From the NCBI GenBank assembly GCA_050157065.1, contig CP189573.1: a stretch of DNA of 64,000 nt; one strand, written 5' to 3'. Each line of letters starts with the position of its first letter. Positions within the stretch are counted from its first letter, which is position 1. This DNA comes from Avipropionibacterium sp050157065. GTDB lineage: Bacteria; Actinomycetota; Actinomycetes; Propionibacteriales; Propionibacteriaceae. Below are positions 26,901 through 37,200 of the stretch, in pieces. The notes under the pieces are model-generated. The model made no database searches. It was given only the letters and a program-made list of their open reading frames with translations, and was not told where the DNA came from. The translations under genes and the position numbers were made by a program.

Positions 26901-27130
26901 TTCAGGCGTCCCAGAAGGCGGCAGAGCAGGTCCGCAGGGAGACCGAGATCGTGCTTGCGCAGAGCCGAGCACGTTCCATGGCAGCCGGTCTTGTCACCGA
27001 CCCCGCCGCACTTGGCGCCGAGGTCGAGATGGGACGGGCGATCGAAGCTGGCGTTGCCAAGCCCGTCATCCGCGTCACTGGCGTCAGTTGTGTCGTCGTT
27101 TCGGCGACGTCTTGGGCCGACCATGTCTAG
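23900..27130 (+). CDS. dpdE: DpdE: SNF2-type helicase of the 7-deazaguanine DNA system
   Basis: 1076-residue SNF2/SWI2-family ATPase, first gene of the presumed restriction arm. The N-terminus (LGNLVTFPLSPGIGRV, then ARIEFFESAAEPV) is a small SH3-like region. Helicase domain 1 has Walker A DEVGMGKT at about residues 184-191 and DEAH at about 266-269, followed by LMLSATPFSR (motif III). Domain 2 ends with the arginine-finger motif RIGRVDRYGDHR at about 657. The GTG at 23900 is preferred because the conserved domain begins right there; an in-frame ATG at 23840 would add 20 Pro/Ala/Ser-rich residues. It overlaps dpdF by 8 bp. SNF2 proteins of this type also occur in DISARM (DrmD), but the TGT-like and queCDE genes place this one in Dpd. 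Confidence 0.88.
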   Translation: MVLSLGNLVTFPLSPGIGRVAEFDGAKARIEFFESAAEPVADVVWCDVADVRRVPLGEQTKVHFKDGNDRWRAGRVVGGDDDMGVYYVRVPNQHWDVDIAESRLRVRWEKAPRDPLQALLSGANESPRFRDAREPVRRALLAERAATASATGIMSSGVRIHAHQINAALRIIRDPVQRYLLADEVGMGKTIQAGLVMRQLLVDEPGRRIGVIVPDAMVAQWRSELLEKFYLDDFVNSAGELPFVILSHSASKQWKQLSGVDLLVVDEAHLLARTDGPTASPYADIAPIAHGAPRVLMLSATPFSRSSTTDLALLHLLDPQLFRWEDQDAFVELLSARHQLALAVFGLDEEPDPNNPELLELQFDEIGQLLPGDDTLRLAMERALGVMRAGGGDPEAVDLEALKSAIAVLRTHISETYRLHHRVIRNRRHVIEKQRLDDKGLLTPFEFTGRTRPKVARLNGEEVTAGASAIADWVARCSAAILDDELDPRPYGRALGVLVSRLGGPVRDLHDALDYRVNGKEAGLLPEEKSLLDLAPPLGFESRILVELGTASGTDGLELLAEAIARRCPPKQRAVIFCGRGVLAANLRDRLMGRPVPAYAHLEEQSEVQREEATDSWRRAGGMLVVDETGDVGRNFQEADLAFHVRLPWNPNSLEQRIGRVDRYGDHRTAQQYVIADSDPDGLLTAWVKVLSSGFGIFGESISTLQEAVDDLAEDLWTAALTEGIEGFLDRQTTIGEALRREKRRINELDALESSYGTHADGEAMAMAIAAYEEDSTGIEKAFTQLIEGAEGFRFARRPNMDGSVTFEHGLEEKPLLSPRLLGRINTVKEARTGFFDRWQLRPRGRLFRRGNPFIDGVETLLDLDDRGQAVAMWRLNQRGPNEPMTYFGFDFLIEADLGPMVDLLHGRSQVEPIARRRADAALAPQYQRVWIPAHTLVPVDDPGFASYLSLPYVKGRDVNLNFHRIPALHSLLGGENNLAPVAESCFSVAREHVEVVADVVQASQKAAEQVRRETEIVLAQSRARSMAAGLVTDPAALGAEVEMGRAIEAGVAKPVIRVTGVSCVVVSATSWADHV

Positions 27131-29693
27131 GGACGACATTACGGCGAGCCAGGCTGCTCTCGCAGCCTGGCCCGGAACGATTCCGCTCGATCCGGCCTGG
27201 GCGATCAGCGACGCATGCCGTCGCCTCCTCGACGCGATGGCGGGCTTGAGTAACGGCACGGCCGGATGGCGCGACGTCGCCTCGCTCATCCGCCAAGTGC
27301 TGCTGACTACCCGCGTCACCTACGGCGGAAATCCGTCGTTAGCTGTTCCGGCGGGCGCTGCATGGCCGAATCCGCAGCAGTGGGAGGCGGTGAAATGTAC
27401 GTCGGCGCCGCTGGCCGATGGGGGCCGCTCGGTCCAGGCACTCGACTGGGCCCCACCCGCATCGTTGGAGCGCGACGAGGTCGGGACGGATCTCGCTCGC
27501 GAGCAGGTGCTCGAGGTTTACCGCGACGCCGAACCAGCACGCACTGGGTTGCTCGAGGCCGACCCGTTCTGGAAGGCGGCGCACGGTTACCCGACGTACC
27601 GAGGCGAACCGCAACGGCAGGCTGCCCGAGCCGCGGTCCTCAACGACGGAGGCTCAGTGCTGGTCTCGTTGCCGACGGGGCGGGGCAAGACCGCCATCGC
27701 ATGGTCCAAGGTGCTGCTATCGACCCAGGGCGTCACGATGGTGGTCGTCCCTACCGTCGTGCTGGCCCTCGACATGGAGCGTCGGACCAATGAGGAGGCC
27801 AGGCGCCTCGGTCGACAGTTCAGTCCGCACGCGAGATACGCCTATGTCGGCACCCTTGATCCCGACGTCAAGAAGCAGTTGCGCGACGCCGTGCGGTCGG
27901 GAACCCAGCGTCTCCTCTACGCGTCGCCTGAGGCCTTCGTGTCCAGTCTGGCTCCTGCCGTCCTCGATTGTGCGAGGGCCGGTCTCCTGCAGCAGGTCGT
28001 GATCGACGAGGCGCACTTGGTGGACCAGTGGGGTTCTGACTTCCGCTCTGAGTTTCAGACGATGCCCGGACTGATCCGCGACGGCTATGCCGCTGCCCCG
28101 GACGCTAAGAAGCCATCGGTGCTGCTGCTGAGCGCCACGCTCGCCCAGCAACCGGTCGACCTCATCTCCAAACTGTTCAGGGTCGGGAACGCCGAGGTCG
28201 ACCTGGTTTGGGGTTCGGAACTGCGCACGGAGCCGGCGTACTTCCTCGCCACGCGCGCTGACGAGCAATCGCGACAGGATGCCGTGCTGGAGGCGATCAG
28301 CCGACTGCCCCGGCCGCTGATCCTGTACACCAGCAAGGTCGAGGACGCCGAGAACTGGGCTGTTCGCCTCCGCAGTCTCGGTTTGCTGCGCGTAGGCAGC
28401 GTGACCGGGAAGACCGGCGAGGCCGACCGCCGTGCGGTGATGGAACGTTGGCGGGGGGTGACCTCCTCGGGCGTAGGGACCAGGACGAGTCTGGATGTGA
28501 TCATCGGCACCTCAGCCTTCGGTCTTGGCCTAGACATGCCCAATGTGCGGACCGTGGTACACGCCTGCCTGCCCGAGACGATCGACCGCTACTACCAGGA
28601 AGTCGGACGCGCCGGGCGTGACGGGCGACCCTCTATAGCCTATCTCTGCGGCGCTCCTGCGGATCGACACATTGCGGAGCGGCTCAGCTCAGTCACGATG
28701 ATCGGCGACGAGCGGGGTTGGGAGCGATGGCAGAGCCTGCTCAGCACCGGGAAGCAACTTCCTGGCCTTCGGTACCGCGTCCGCAAGAGTTCTCTCCCGA
28801 CCTACATGGCCGAGGGATACGGCGAGAGCGCACGGTGGAACGTGCGGACGCTGACGCTGATGGCGCAAGCTGAGATCATCCGGTTCCAAGTCCCTCGATG
28901 GAGTCCCGAACCAGGAATGTCTGAGGAGACCTCGGCGCAGTCGCTGGAGGCGTTCCGCGGCGAGGTGGAGGACCTCATCGAATTCGAGCTCGTCAATGGC
29001 AACTACTTGTCGCGCGCCGGGTGGATCCAGGCAATGGGGGAGGTCAGGCAAGCAGCAGGAGAAGCGCAGCGGCGGGCCTTGAAATCGGCGCTTGCTCTGA
29101 TCGAGGGCGAGCAGTGCGTGGGACGGATGATCGCCCGCCACTACCAGGTCTCCCACGGCGGCGGGGTGCTGCGGACATTGGCGGCTTGCCGCGGTTGCCC
29201 CGCATGCAGACGAGAGCCGGAGACCTCTCCCGGCATTTACCCACTCGAGCCCAGTCCACTACTGCCGCTACCCCGGCCCGCGAACGACCCACTGGCGGGG
29301 TGGCGTGGCGACAAGCCGTCGCTCTTCATTTGGTTCGACGGGGGAGCGGACCTGCAACCCCTTCTCATCCGACTGGCCCAACGCAACGTGAGGGTCTTTG
29401 CGGGGATGACGCCGGTTGACGCCGACCGACTCCAGGGGGCTGTGCCGCAGACCCCGATCATCCACGACGACCCCACCGCAGCCGTGACCCTAACTGCGAC
29501 TTACCAGGGACCGATGGCATTCGTCCTCGGAGGTGACGCGGTCGGCCCTCCGCTTCGCGACCGTATGCAATCTGGGCTCACCTCATACCTTGTCGGACCG
29601 GCGACGACTGAAAACCCCGACAAGCCGGGGCATCTCCTGCGCGACACCGGCGACCGCAGCATCTCGGCGGATGCCCTACTAAGGAGTTTGTGA
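27123..29693 (+). CDS. dpdF: DpdF: RecQ-like DEAD/DEAH helicase
   Basis: 856-residue superfamily 2 helicase. Walker A is SLPTGRGKTAIAW at about residues 181-193, and the DEAH box lies in VIDEAHLVDQWGSDFR at about 295. SATL follows. Domain 2 carries TSAFGLGLDMPNVRTVVHA and QEVGRAGRDGRPSIAYL, the RecQ-type ending. A Cys cluster near residue 690 (ACRGCPACRRE) may bind zinc. The ATG at 27123 (MSRDDITASQ) overlaps the dpdE stop by 8 bp; the longer frame back to 26955 lies inside dpdE and is not conserved-looking. Role, from the family: part of the group DpdD-K that restricts DNA lacking the modification; mechanism not established. Confidence 0.88.
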   Translation: MSRDDITASQAALAAWPGTIPLDPAWAISDACRRLLDAMAGLSNGTAGWRDVASLIRQVLLTTRVTYGGNPSLAVPAGAAWPNPQQWEAVKCTSAPLADGGRSVQALDWAPPASLERDEVGTDLAREQVLEVYRDAEPARTGLLEADPFWKAAHGYPTYRGEPQRQAARAAVLNDGGSVLVSLPTGRGKTAIAWSKVLLSTQGVTMVVVPTVVLALDMERRTNEEARRLGRQFSPHARYAYVGTLDPDVKKQLRDAVRSGTQRLLYASPEAFVSSLAPAVLDCARAGLLQQVVIDEAHLVDQWGSDFRSEFQTMPGLIRDGYAAAPDAKKPSVLLLSATLAQQPVDLISKLFRVGNAEVDLVWGSELRTEPAYFLATRADEQSRQDAVLEAISRLPRPLILYTSKVEDAENWAVRLRSLGLLRVGSVTGKTGEADRRAVMERWRGVTSSGVGTRTSLDVIIGTSAFGLGLDMPNVRTVVHACLPETIDRYYQEVGRAGRDGRPSIAYLCGAPADRHIAERLSSVTMIGDERGWERWQSLLSTGKQLPGLRYRVRKSSLPTYMAEGYGESARWNVRTLTLMAQAEIIRFQVPRWSPEPGMSEETSAQSLEAFRGEVEDLIEFELVNGNYLSRAGWIQAMGEVRQAAGEAQRRALKSALALIEGEQCVGRMIARHYQVSHGGGVLRTLAACRGCPACRREPETSPGIYPLEPSPLLPLPRPANDPLAGWRGDKPSLFIWFDGGADLQPLLIRLAQRNVRVFAGMTPVDADRLQGAVPQTPIIHDDPTAAVTLTATYQGPMAFVLGGDAVGPPLRDRMQSGLTSYLVGPATTENPDKPGHLLRDTGDRSISADALLRSL

Positions 29694-29694
29694 C

Positions 29695-30570
29695 GTGGAC
29701 GTCCTCAACGCATCCCCAGTTCTGTGTCTACCCCAGGCCATGTGGCTCGTCTATCGGGTGGTGATGGCGAAGCCGGACCTCGGTCGGGACGAGATCCTCG
29801 ATTTGGTGACGCCTGAGGCGATGCGCGCGGGCTCTTCCCAGCAAGGTGCCCACGCCCGCCGGGCGTTGGCGGGGTTGCGGGAGTTCGGACTTGTCCGCGA
29901 AGACACAGACGGGCTTTACCGGGCCGACGAGGTGAAGGACGCGTACGAGTTCCTGCGCTTGCTGCGACGGCGACTCGTTCTTCCTCCGGAGGAGGTCGGG
30001 AAGAATTTTCAGGGCGCTCCCGATCTCCGCTCTGCTCTCGTCTGGCTGATGCGGGAGCCGCCAATGGTCCCCCTTCACTACGCGGTCAACGTCCAGACCA
30101 ACATGCCAGAGGGCCTCTTCACCAACGACACCCGGTGGAACGGATTTCGCTGGTGGAGTCAGGCGCTTGGCTTCGGACAGGCGGCGCTCAGGATCCTGGC
30201 GGTCGACGGGGATTCGAAGGCGAAGATCGTCCCCGACCCGACGGTTGCCGTGATCGACGCGATCCGGTCTCCGTTCGGCGACGCCCTGCCGCGTGGAGAG
30301 CAGATCCCGATCGACAGTCTCCTCGAGTTCCTGCGCTTCGAACTTCCGGTCCTACCAGGCCATCCGAGCGCGACATATCCGGGCTTCGTGGACGACGGGA
30401 AGCTGGCGATCGCGGCGCTTGGACTGGCTTTGTCGTCGGCGGAGCAGCGGCAGATCCTCACCATGGGCTACCAGTCCGACCCCTCGGGTGTGTTGGCGCT
30501 TCCTGATGCGCAGAACTTCCGCACCGACCGCTACGTCTCGAACGTGACCATCAAGGAGCGACGACCGTGA
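29695..30570 (+). CDS. dpdG: DpdG: accessory protein of the Dpd system
   Basis: 291-residue protein with no catalytic motif that I can see. The N-terminal 85 residues look like a winged helix (AMWLVYRVVMAKPDLGRDEI, then HARRALAGLREFGLVREDTD), so DNA binding is possible. A second such unit may lie near IPIDSLLEFLRFELPVLPG. The assignment rests on position: between the DpdF helicase and the large ATPase DpdH, as in described dpd clusters. It starts with GTG one base after the dpdF stop and overlaps dpdH by 4 bp (GTGA). Confidence 0.75.
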   Translation: MDVLNASPVLCLPQAMWLVYRVVMAKPDLGRDEILDLVTPEAMRAGSSQQGAHARRALAGLREFGLVREDTDGLYRADEVKDAYEFLRLLRRRLVLPPEEVGKNFQGAPDLRSALVWLMREPPMVPLHYAVNVQTNMPEGLFTNDTRWNGFRWWSQALGFGQAALRILAVDGDSKAKIVPDPTVAVIDAIRSPFGDALPRGEQIPIDSLLEFLRFELPVLPGHPSATYPGFVDDGKLAIAALGLALSSAEQRQILTMGYQSDPSGVLALPDAQNFRTDRYVSNVTIKERRP

Positions 30571-33500
30571 GCGCGCAACGCAACTACGTTTGTTGGACAT
30601 CCAGGAATGTCACTGCCACCATTCCGACCGAGGCGGCCACGCCTTCCGATGCGGTGCTTCTCGCTACCCACGCCCCGTTGCGAATCCGCCGGCAGGCAGG
30701 CGTGGTCGGTGACGATTCGGCCACGGTCATCACGGAGTTCGATGTGCTCGACGAGTTTCTGACCAGAGGGCCGAACAACGGCGTCTTGGTGGCACCGGTG
30801 CTCGGCGAGTCCGGGGCGGGTAAATCGCACCTCATCCGGTGGGTGAACGCAAAGATTCCTGCGAAATCCGGCCGTCACATCGTTTACCTGCAGAAGACCC
30901 AGACCAGTCTCAAGGATGTGATCGAGGCGCTCCTGGTCAACCAACACGATCCCGAACTCGACGAGATCAGGCGCAGAGTCTCGAGTTTAGCTTCCGGCGT
31001 CACCGCCGACGAAATGGAGCACAAGATCCTCGCCGAATTGGCTGAGGCACTGCGCACGGCCAAGGCCGACAACCCCTACGGCAAGGCGTTGGTTGGCGAG
31101 AATGGTCTGCGCTTGTTCTTCACCGACCCACTGTTCGAGCATCACCTGCTCCGTCCGGGGGCGTTCATCAAGCGCCGGGCCCAGCATGCCCTGCACGGTC
31201 GCGATGCTGACGAACCCGACGTACCGCTCGAGTTTACGGTCGATGAACTGCCACTCGACATTGTCGACAACGACGACATCGCGGACGCTTCCGCGGCGGC
31301 CCAGAAGCTGTTCAGGAGGCTCGTCGCCAGCGCTCCGATGCAGAACGAGGCGGTACGCCTTCTTAACGAATATCTGGACGTCGCGGTGACGAAGGCGGCC
31401 AGCCTGAACGTCGGTGATGTCGGGCACGCGTTCAAGAAGATCCGCGAGAGGCTTGTCGGACAGGAGATTCTGCTGCTGGTCGAGGACGTTGCGCTCATCC
31501 AGGGCGTGCGCCGTGACCTTCTCGACGCGATCATAGAGGTTGGGGTCGTCCGGGGCGAGGAGAAGTACGCCACGGTCCGCACGCTGATGGCCGTCACTCC
31601 CGGTTATTACAACGAACAGCTTCCCGAGACCTTCCGCCGGCGGGCAGAGGCCTCCTCACCGATCTACCAGGTTGACGTTGACCTCAATCTGGAACAGAGC
31701 GGTGGCGACCAGGAAGATCTGCTCGTCGATTTCTTCGGTCGGTATCTCAATGCAGCTCGTGTCGGTAAGGCCGCTCTGGAGTCCGCAGCTCCGGCTGTGC
31801 CGGACGGGTGCGACGCATGCCCCTATCGCGCGTCGTGCCATGCGACGTTCGGCACATCTGGGTCGGGCGACGCAGAGTATGGGCTATACCCCTACAACCG
31901 CCCAGCAATTCTTCGCGCAATCCGCGCCTGCGCGGCCCGTGACGGCGACCGTGTCCTCTTCAACCCGCGCAAGGTGTTGTCGCGCGCCATCCGCGACACC
32001 TTGAACAGCAACATCGAGGTCATCGAGAGCGGCAAGTTCCCTCCAGCGGCGTTCCTCGCCGAGGAATCCGCCGTGATGAGACTGCCGCAACTCCCGACAC
32101 ACGTCCGCGAACAGGTCGAGGAGGATTACTCGGCCGAAGACGCCGGCCGTGTGGAGTCACTGCTCACCTTCTGGGGCGACGCAGCCAAGAAGAAGGTAAG
32201 TGACGACATCGTCGCCGTATTCTCCCATCCGGTACTACCCGATGTAGGAACCGACGATGGCAGCGACGACGGCGACCTCGACGGCGACGGCCACGACGAT
32301 GGCGGTGCCAAGCGCGGGGAGTTGCCGAGGTCGCTTCAGAAGCAACTCGACGATATTGACAAGTGGTCGCAGGGACAGGTCCTGCCGCAAGGCCTCGCCC
32401 GCGACCTAAGGAAAATCGTTCGCGAGGCACTGGTTTCGCGGATCGATTGGTTCGACACCGTCATCAAGGACCCGGACACGATGACTCTCGCTCGGGCAGT
32501 CCCGGAGAACGCACGCGGGGTCTCGATCGAGGGTGCCAACGAGAACCTCGCCCTGGCCGTACTGCCGTTTGTTCGTATCGAACGATCAGCGCGCAACGCG
32601 ACCACACTCAAGGGCCTTGTCCTGATCCGGGATGGCCACCCCGCCCGAGCAGGGGACGCACTTGCACGACTCGACTCACTCGTTTCCGGAAGCGTCGACG
32701 CGGCCAAGCACCGGATCGTCGACGAACTCGCGTTCGACGACGCCTCGCTTATCCAGGCGGCTGGGTCGCTAATCAAGGGAGCGGCGGCGTGCGGTGCTCT
32801 GCCTGCGAAGCCGAAGGATGTCGACTACGTCAACGCGTGCCTGTGGCGCGACATGACCGCACGCCCAGACGCAGCGGCACGTGCGCCCGAGTGGATCGCT
32901 GCGTACCAGGACTACGTCGCCGCGCGAGGTAAGGCCGTCGACCAGTTCATGGCAGGCATCGGTGCGGCGCAAGGCGTCTCCGGCGGCGTCTACGCGATCG
33001 ACATCCAACGATTGCTTCGCATCGTGGGCAGAGCTAAGGAGGTTGCGAACGCTGACGATGACTCCGGGGTGCCCTCTTGGTGCACTGACGCCCAGAGGAA
33101 ACTCAAGGCGCTATTGCGCACCAACGAGCGACAGATTCTCCACTGGAATGGGTTGACCGGCCGGATCCGGAAGTACTTGCCGGAGGAAGTCAGTTTCACC
33201 GAGACTGTGGACGCCATCGTCGAGGCGGTCAAGAACGGGCAGGACCTCGGTCTGATCCCGGTGAGCAACCTCCAAGCATTGGAGGCATCGAACGCTCAGG
33301 CCCGGGATTGGGACTCGCGCTGCATCAAGGAGATCGAGCGGCTCGCCGCGAGCGTCGCCGAACAATCGGGCACCGCGCGACTGACCAGCCTCGGCACGGT
33401 AGTGGGAGCAGACCTGCCGAAGATCGCCGAGTTCCTTGAGTCGAGTTCGCAGTGGATCGAGGCAGGTATTCGGACTGCGGAGACAAGTGGGGGCACGATC

Positions 33501-33572
33501 GCCGACGTGGACAATCAGCTCGATGAGACCATCAAGACCTGGCTCGAGATCGTGAAGGAGTCCAATTCATGA
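30567..33572 (+). CDS. dpdH: DpdH: large P-loop ATPase of the Dpd system
   Basis: 1001-residue AAA-type ATPase. Walker A is LGESGAGKSHLIRW at about residues 79-92 and a Walker B-like LLLVEDVALIQGVRRD lies near 307. A CDACPYRASC cluster near residue 414 could bind zinc. The C-terminal half is largely helical. The ATPase arrangement recalls defence-associated ATPases such as BREX BrxC or DndH-like proteins, but the neighbourhood fixes it as DpdH. GTG start; 4-bp overlaps with dpdG before and dpdI after. Confidence 0.82.
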   Translation: MSAQRNYVCWTSRNVTATIPTEAATPSDAVLLATHAPLRIRRQAGVVGDDSATVITEFDVLDEFLTRGPNNGVLVAPVLGESGAGKSHLIRWVNAKIPAKSGRHIVYLQKTQTSLKDVIEALLVNQHDPELDEIRRRVSSLASGVTADEMEHKILAELAEALRTAKADNPYGKALVGENGLRLFFTDPLFEHHLLRPGAFIKRRAQHALHGRDADEPDVPLEFTVDELPLDIVDNDDIADASAAAQKLFRRLVASAPMQNEAVRLLNEYLDVAVTKAASLNVGDVGHAFKKIRERLVGQEILLLVEDVALIQGVRRDLLDAIIEVGVVRGEEKYATVRTLMAVTPGYYNEQLPETFRRRAEASSPIYQVDVDLNLEQSGGDQEDLLVDFFGRYLNAARVGKAALESAAPAVPDGCDACPYRASCHATFGTSGSGDAEYGLYPYNRPAILRAIRACAARDGDRVLFNPRKVLSRAIRDTLNSNIEVIESGKFPPAAFLAEESAVMRLPQLPTHVREQVEEDYSAEDAGRVESLLTFWGDAAKKKVSDDIVAVFSHPVLPDVGTDDGSDDGDLDGDGHDDGGAKRGELPRSLQKQLDDIDKWSQGQVLPQGLARDLRKIVREALVSRIDWFDTVIKDPDTMTLARAVPENARGVSIEGANENLALAVLPFVRIERSARNATTLKGLVLIRDGHPARAGDALARLDSLVSGSVDAAKHRIVDELAFDDASLIQAAGSLIKGAAACGALPAKPKDVDYVNACLWRDMTARPDAAARAPEWIAAYQDYVAARGKAVDQFMAGIGAAQGVSGGVYAIDIQRLLRIVGRAKEVANADDDSGVPSWCTDAQRKLKALLRTNERQILHWNGLTGRIRKYLPEEVSFTETVDAIVEAVKNGQDLGLIPVSNLQALEASNAQARDWDSRCIKEIERLAASVAEQSGTARLTSLGTVVGADLPKIAEFLESSSQWIEAGIRTAETSGGTIADVDNQLDETIKTWLEIVKESNS

Positions 33573-34252
33573 GCGACACCGCGCCCACCGCCAGCCTTGC
33601 CACACGCGCCAGGCGACTCACGGCCCTCGCGCGTGCCAGGAGAGACGACCGTGATGTCTCGCAGGCCCAGGGCCAGGTCCAGACAGCCATTAACAAGTTG
33701 GACCAGGAGTTGAGAACCCTCAGCAGCGTGCTAGATGTTCACCGCAAGCTCAAGAAGGCCGGAGTCCCCGTTACCGATCCGGGCCACCTCGAGCAGCCTG
33801 TCAAGAGATTGAAGGAACAGGCCGGCCTGGGCCGACCGACTGCACAATTCCTGAACGCCAGGACCAGAGACGTCCTTGCGGCGCGGTCGGCTATCGACGA
33901 CGCGAACGCCGATGCTTGGCGCACCTGGGCAGCCCAGATGGTTGACGGGTTGCCGCTGGCACTTCAGCCGAGAGTTCCCTTCTCCCATCGGCGCGCGACT
34001 GCGACGCGGATCTCCAACATGAAAACGCGGGCTGCCAGGAAGCCGTCCATTGCCGACATCACTGAGTTCCAACGGTTCTACGACCGCGTCAAGGAGGAAC
34101 TCGCCGCAGTCGACGGGGCGAGCATCGACGCTCTGCTGAATCGCTTCACGGATGGCCGGATCCTGCTGGCAGACCTGAGCGACGCAGAACTAGAGATGCT
34201 GCGAGAGGACGCTTCCCTGAGCGACCAGCTCTACCTCCACATCGCCTCATGA
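33569..34252 (+). CDS. dpdI: DpdI: helical accessory protein of the Dpd system
   Basis: 227-residue protein without recognisable catalytic motifs. It is predicted mainly helical, with a likely coiled coil at about residues 30-85 (QAQGQVQTAINKLDQELRTL, then LDVHRKLKKAGVP). Its place between the ATPase DpdH and the helicase DpdJ, with ATGA overlaps on both sides, suggests a structural partner of one of them. The name is by order in the cluster; homology could not be tested here. Confidence 0.72.
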   Translation: MSDTAPTASLATRARRLTALARARRDDRDVSQAQGQVQTAINKLDQELRTLSSVLDVHRKLKKAGVPVTDPGHLEQPVKRLKEQAGLGRPTAQFLNARTRDVLAARSAIDDANADAWRTWAAQMVDGLPLALQPRVPFSHRRATATRISNMKTRAARKPSIADITEFQRFYDRVKEELAAVDGASIDALLNRFTDGRILLADLSDAELEMLREDASLSDQLYLHIAS

Positions 34253-37200
34253 CGGACAGCATGTGGGCAGGCGTCCCGGACCTTCTCAGCCGCCTCGAGG
34301 ACAAGGAACTCAGGTTGCTCGCATGGGGAGTCGTCGACGGCTTCCTGAGCCAGTCCGAGGTCGAGGACGCCATCGACGCCCAACTCGACCAAGACGCCGA
34401 GGACCCGGAGGCGGAACTGGCGACCGTCGAGGAGTACCTCGACCACCTGTTGGCACATGGTCTGCTTCATCGACTGCCAGAGTCGACCCCCAAGTACCGC
34501 ACGCGACTGGGGGAGACGCTGCGCTTGCTTCGCAACCTGCGGCAACTCTTCCCGCCGCGTGACCCTTCGGCGCCCGGTTGGTGGCGCCACGCCAGAACTC
34601 TGGTGGCCGACTACCGGCTCCAAGTCGGGCCCCGGCGTTATCCGCGTCGCTCGACGACGTCGGCCGAGGCAATCGGTCAGTTCGCCGAACTACCCGACTG
34701 GACCGACCACCACGCCGAGGTACTCAGCCGAATAGTGGGCACCAACAGACTTGCACGTTTCCAGGTCCAGGCGACCTCGTCGATCTTGGCGGCGCTCACA
34801 GCCCCCCAGTTGAGCGCTCGCATCATCACCGCGGGCACGGGTTCGGGCAAGACGCTTGCCTTCTACCTCCCGGCCCTACTCGACATCGCGGCAACCGCCG
34901 GAGTAGCCCGCACCGGTCCGCACACGCTGGCGCTCTATCCACGAAACGAGTTGCTGCGTGACCAAGCAAGGGAAGCCCTTCGTGTCGTCACGGAACTCGG
35001 TCCGCTCGGCGGGAAGGGGGCACGATCGGTGCGTATCGGCCTCCTCTACGGCCAAACCCCTCGTGACCGCGACCTCGAGAGTTCCAGCGACTGGCGCGCG
35101 TGGAAACGGCGAGGGCAGGGTTGGGTGGCGCCGTACTTCCCCTGCACCACCGAGGACTGCCAAGGCAGCCTCGTCTGGCCCGACGCCGACCGAGTTGCCG
35201 GACGCGAGCAGCTCATATGCACGACATGCGGCTTCGCCACGCTGCCGGGCACGATCGCGCTGACCCGGGACTCGTTGGCGAAGAACCCGCCCGACATCCT
35301 GTTCAGTTCCACCGAGATGATGAGCCAGCAGTCAACTAACTCGCTGCTGGCGCCCCTCTTGGGATGGAGGGGACCGAACGGCACTAGGCTGTTGCTCCTC
35401 GATGAGGTACACACCTACTCGGGCATGAACGGTGCACAGGTAGGCCTCATGCTCCGGCGCTGGCGCAGTTCCAACCGTCAGTGGGGCGCTGACAGCCCGG
35501 TGATGGTGGGTCTGTCGGCGACGCTGCGCGACGCGGGCGACTTCTTCGCGACGCTAACAGGTGCCGAGCGTGCCAACGTCGAAGTGATCTCCCCGATCGC
35601 CGACGAACTCCTACCGATCAGCCGTGAGTACGGAATCGTGCTTCGCGGTGACCCGATCTCGGGCACGCAGTTGCTGTCGACGACCATCCAGACCGCAATG
35701 CTGCTCGGCCGCGTCCTCAACAACGATCCAGGGATCTATGGCTCGGTGGCATTCGCCTTTACCGACGACCTCGACGTCATCAATCGGCTATACGACAACC
35801 TGAGAGACGCCGAGGGGGCCCAACCCCGGGGACGAATGGGCGGTGCAGTGCTGGCCGACCTTCGCAGTCCGGCAGAGCCGCAGGCCGGACCGCGCTACTC
35901 CGACGGGCAGTCTTGGGATCTGTCATATCGCCTGCAGCGTATGAACCGACCCCTCCGCATCGCACGAACTTCCTCCCAGGACGCCGGCGTCGATACCTCG
36001 GCCGACGTCATCACTGCGACCTCTTCGCTCGAGGTCGGATTCAACGATCCGCGTGTCGGCGCTGTGATTCAGCACAAGGCCCCGCGTGACCTCGCCTCCT
36101 TCTTGCAGAGGCGGGGCCGAGCCGGGCGGCGGCTTGATATGCGGCCGCTGACCGTCGTGGTGCTGTCCGACTACGGCCGCGACCGGATCGCATACCAGAC
36201 TTACGAAAGGCTCCTCGACCCCGAGATCGACGCCCGAACACTCCCCATCGACAACAGATTCGTGGTGAAGATCCAGGCGACTCACTCTCTTCTCGATTGG
36301 GTCGCCCGCAAGACTGGGGCCGACGTGCGTTCGGTGTTGTCGCCGCCGTGGAACGGCAGATCCCACGTCAGGGCGCCACAGGTGATCTCGGTGCTGCGCT
36401 CAGTCCTCTCCAATAGTCAGGTCCAACTCGAACTGGCAGACCATCTCCGGCGCTCCCTCGCCCTCTCTCAGGACGAGGTCAGCGCGGCGTTGTGGGAGGA
36501 ACCGCGGTCTTTGATGCTGTCGGTTGTGCCGACAGCGTTGCGCCGACTCGAGGCCGACTGGAAACCCCTCGCAGGCGAAGTCGATCCGGGGGCACAAGAG
36601 CGTATGCCGCTGCCCGAGTTCATCACGGGAACGCTGTTCGCGTCGCTCAACACGCCCGACGTCCGCTTCGAGTTGCCGCGCAACTTCGGCGACGAGCCGC
36701 CGCCGATGCCAATCGGGCAGGCACTTCGTGAGGCGGTTCCGGGCAGAGTGAGCCGCAGGTTTGGTCACGCCCATGCGTCACTTCGCACCTGGCTGCCCGT
36801 GCCCGAAACAGGGACCGAACTGCACCTCACCGAGGTGGTCGCTGCGGGTCACGGGCTAGGCAGTTGGACGACACCGACTGGTGAAAGCTTCACGGTGGTG
36901 CGACCTCTCACTCTGCGCCTTGTGAGCCCGCCACCCGACATCGCGGACGCCACCACCGCTACGCCAATGTGGCGGTCCGCGTTCGAGTATGCCGTTGAAG
37001 CGCTGCACCAGGTAGACGTGCCCACCCCGTCGATCTGGGCGACTCTGGTCGACATGTGCGGGTTCGCACTGCACGTTGGCGGCGGACCGCTCAAAGTCCG
37101 CAGGATGGCCGTCGGCTCCGACGGCGAGATAACCCATCGAGCAGGCCACCGCACGCCCGTGCACGTCCGCTACATGCACGAGGGCTTGCCCGCTGCGATC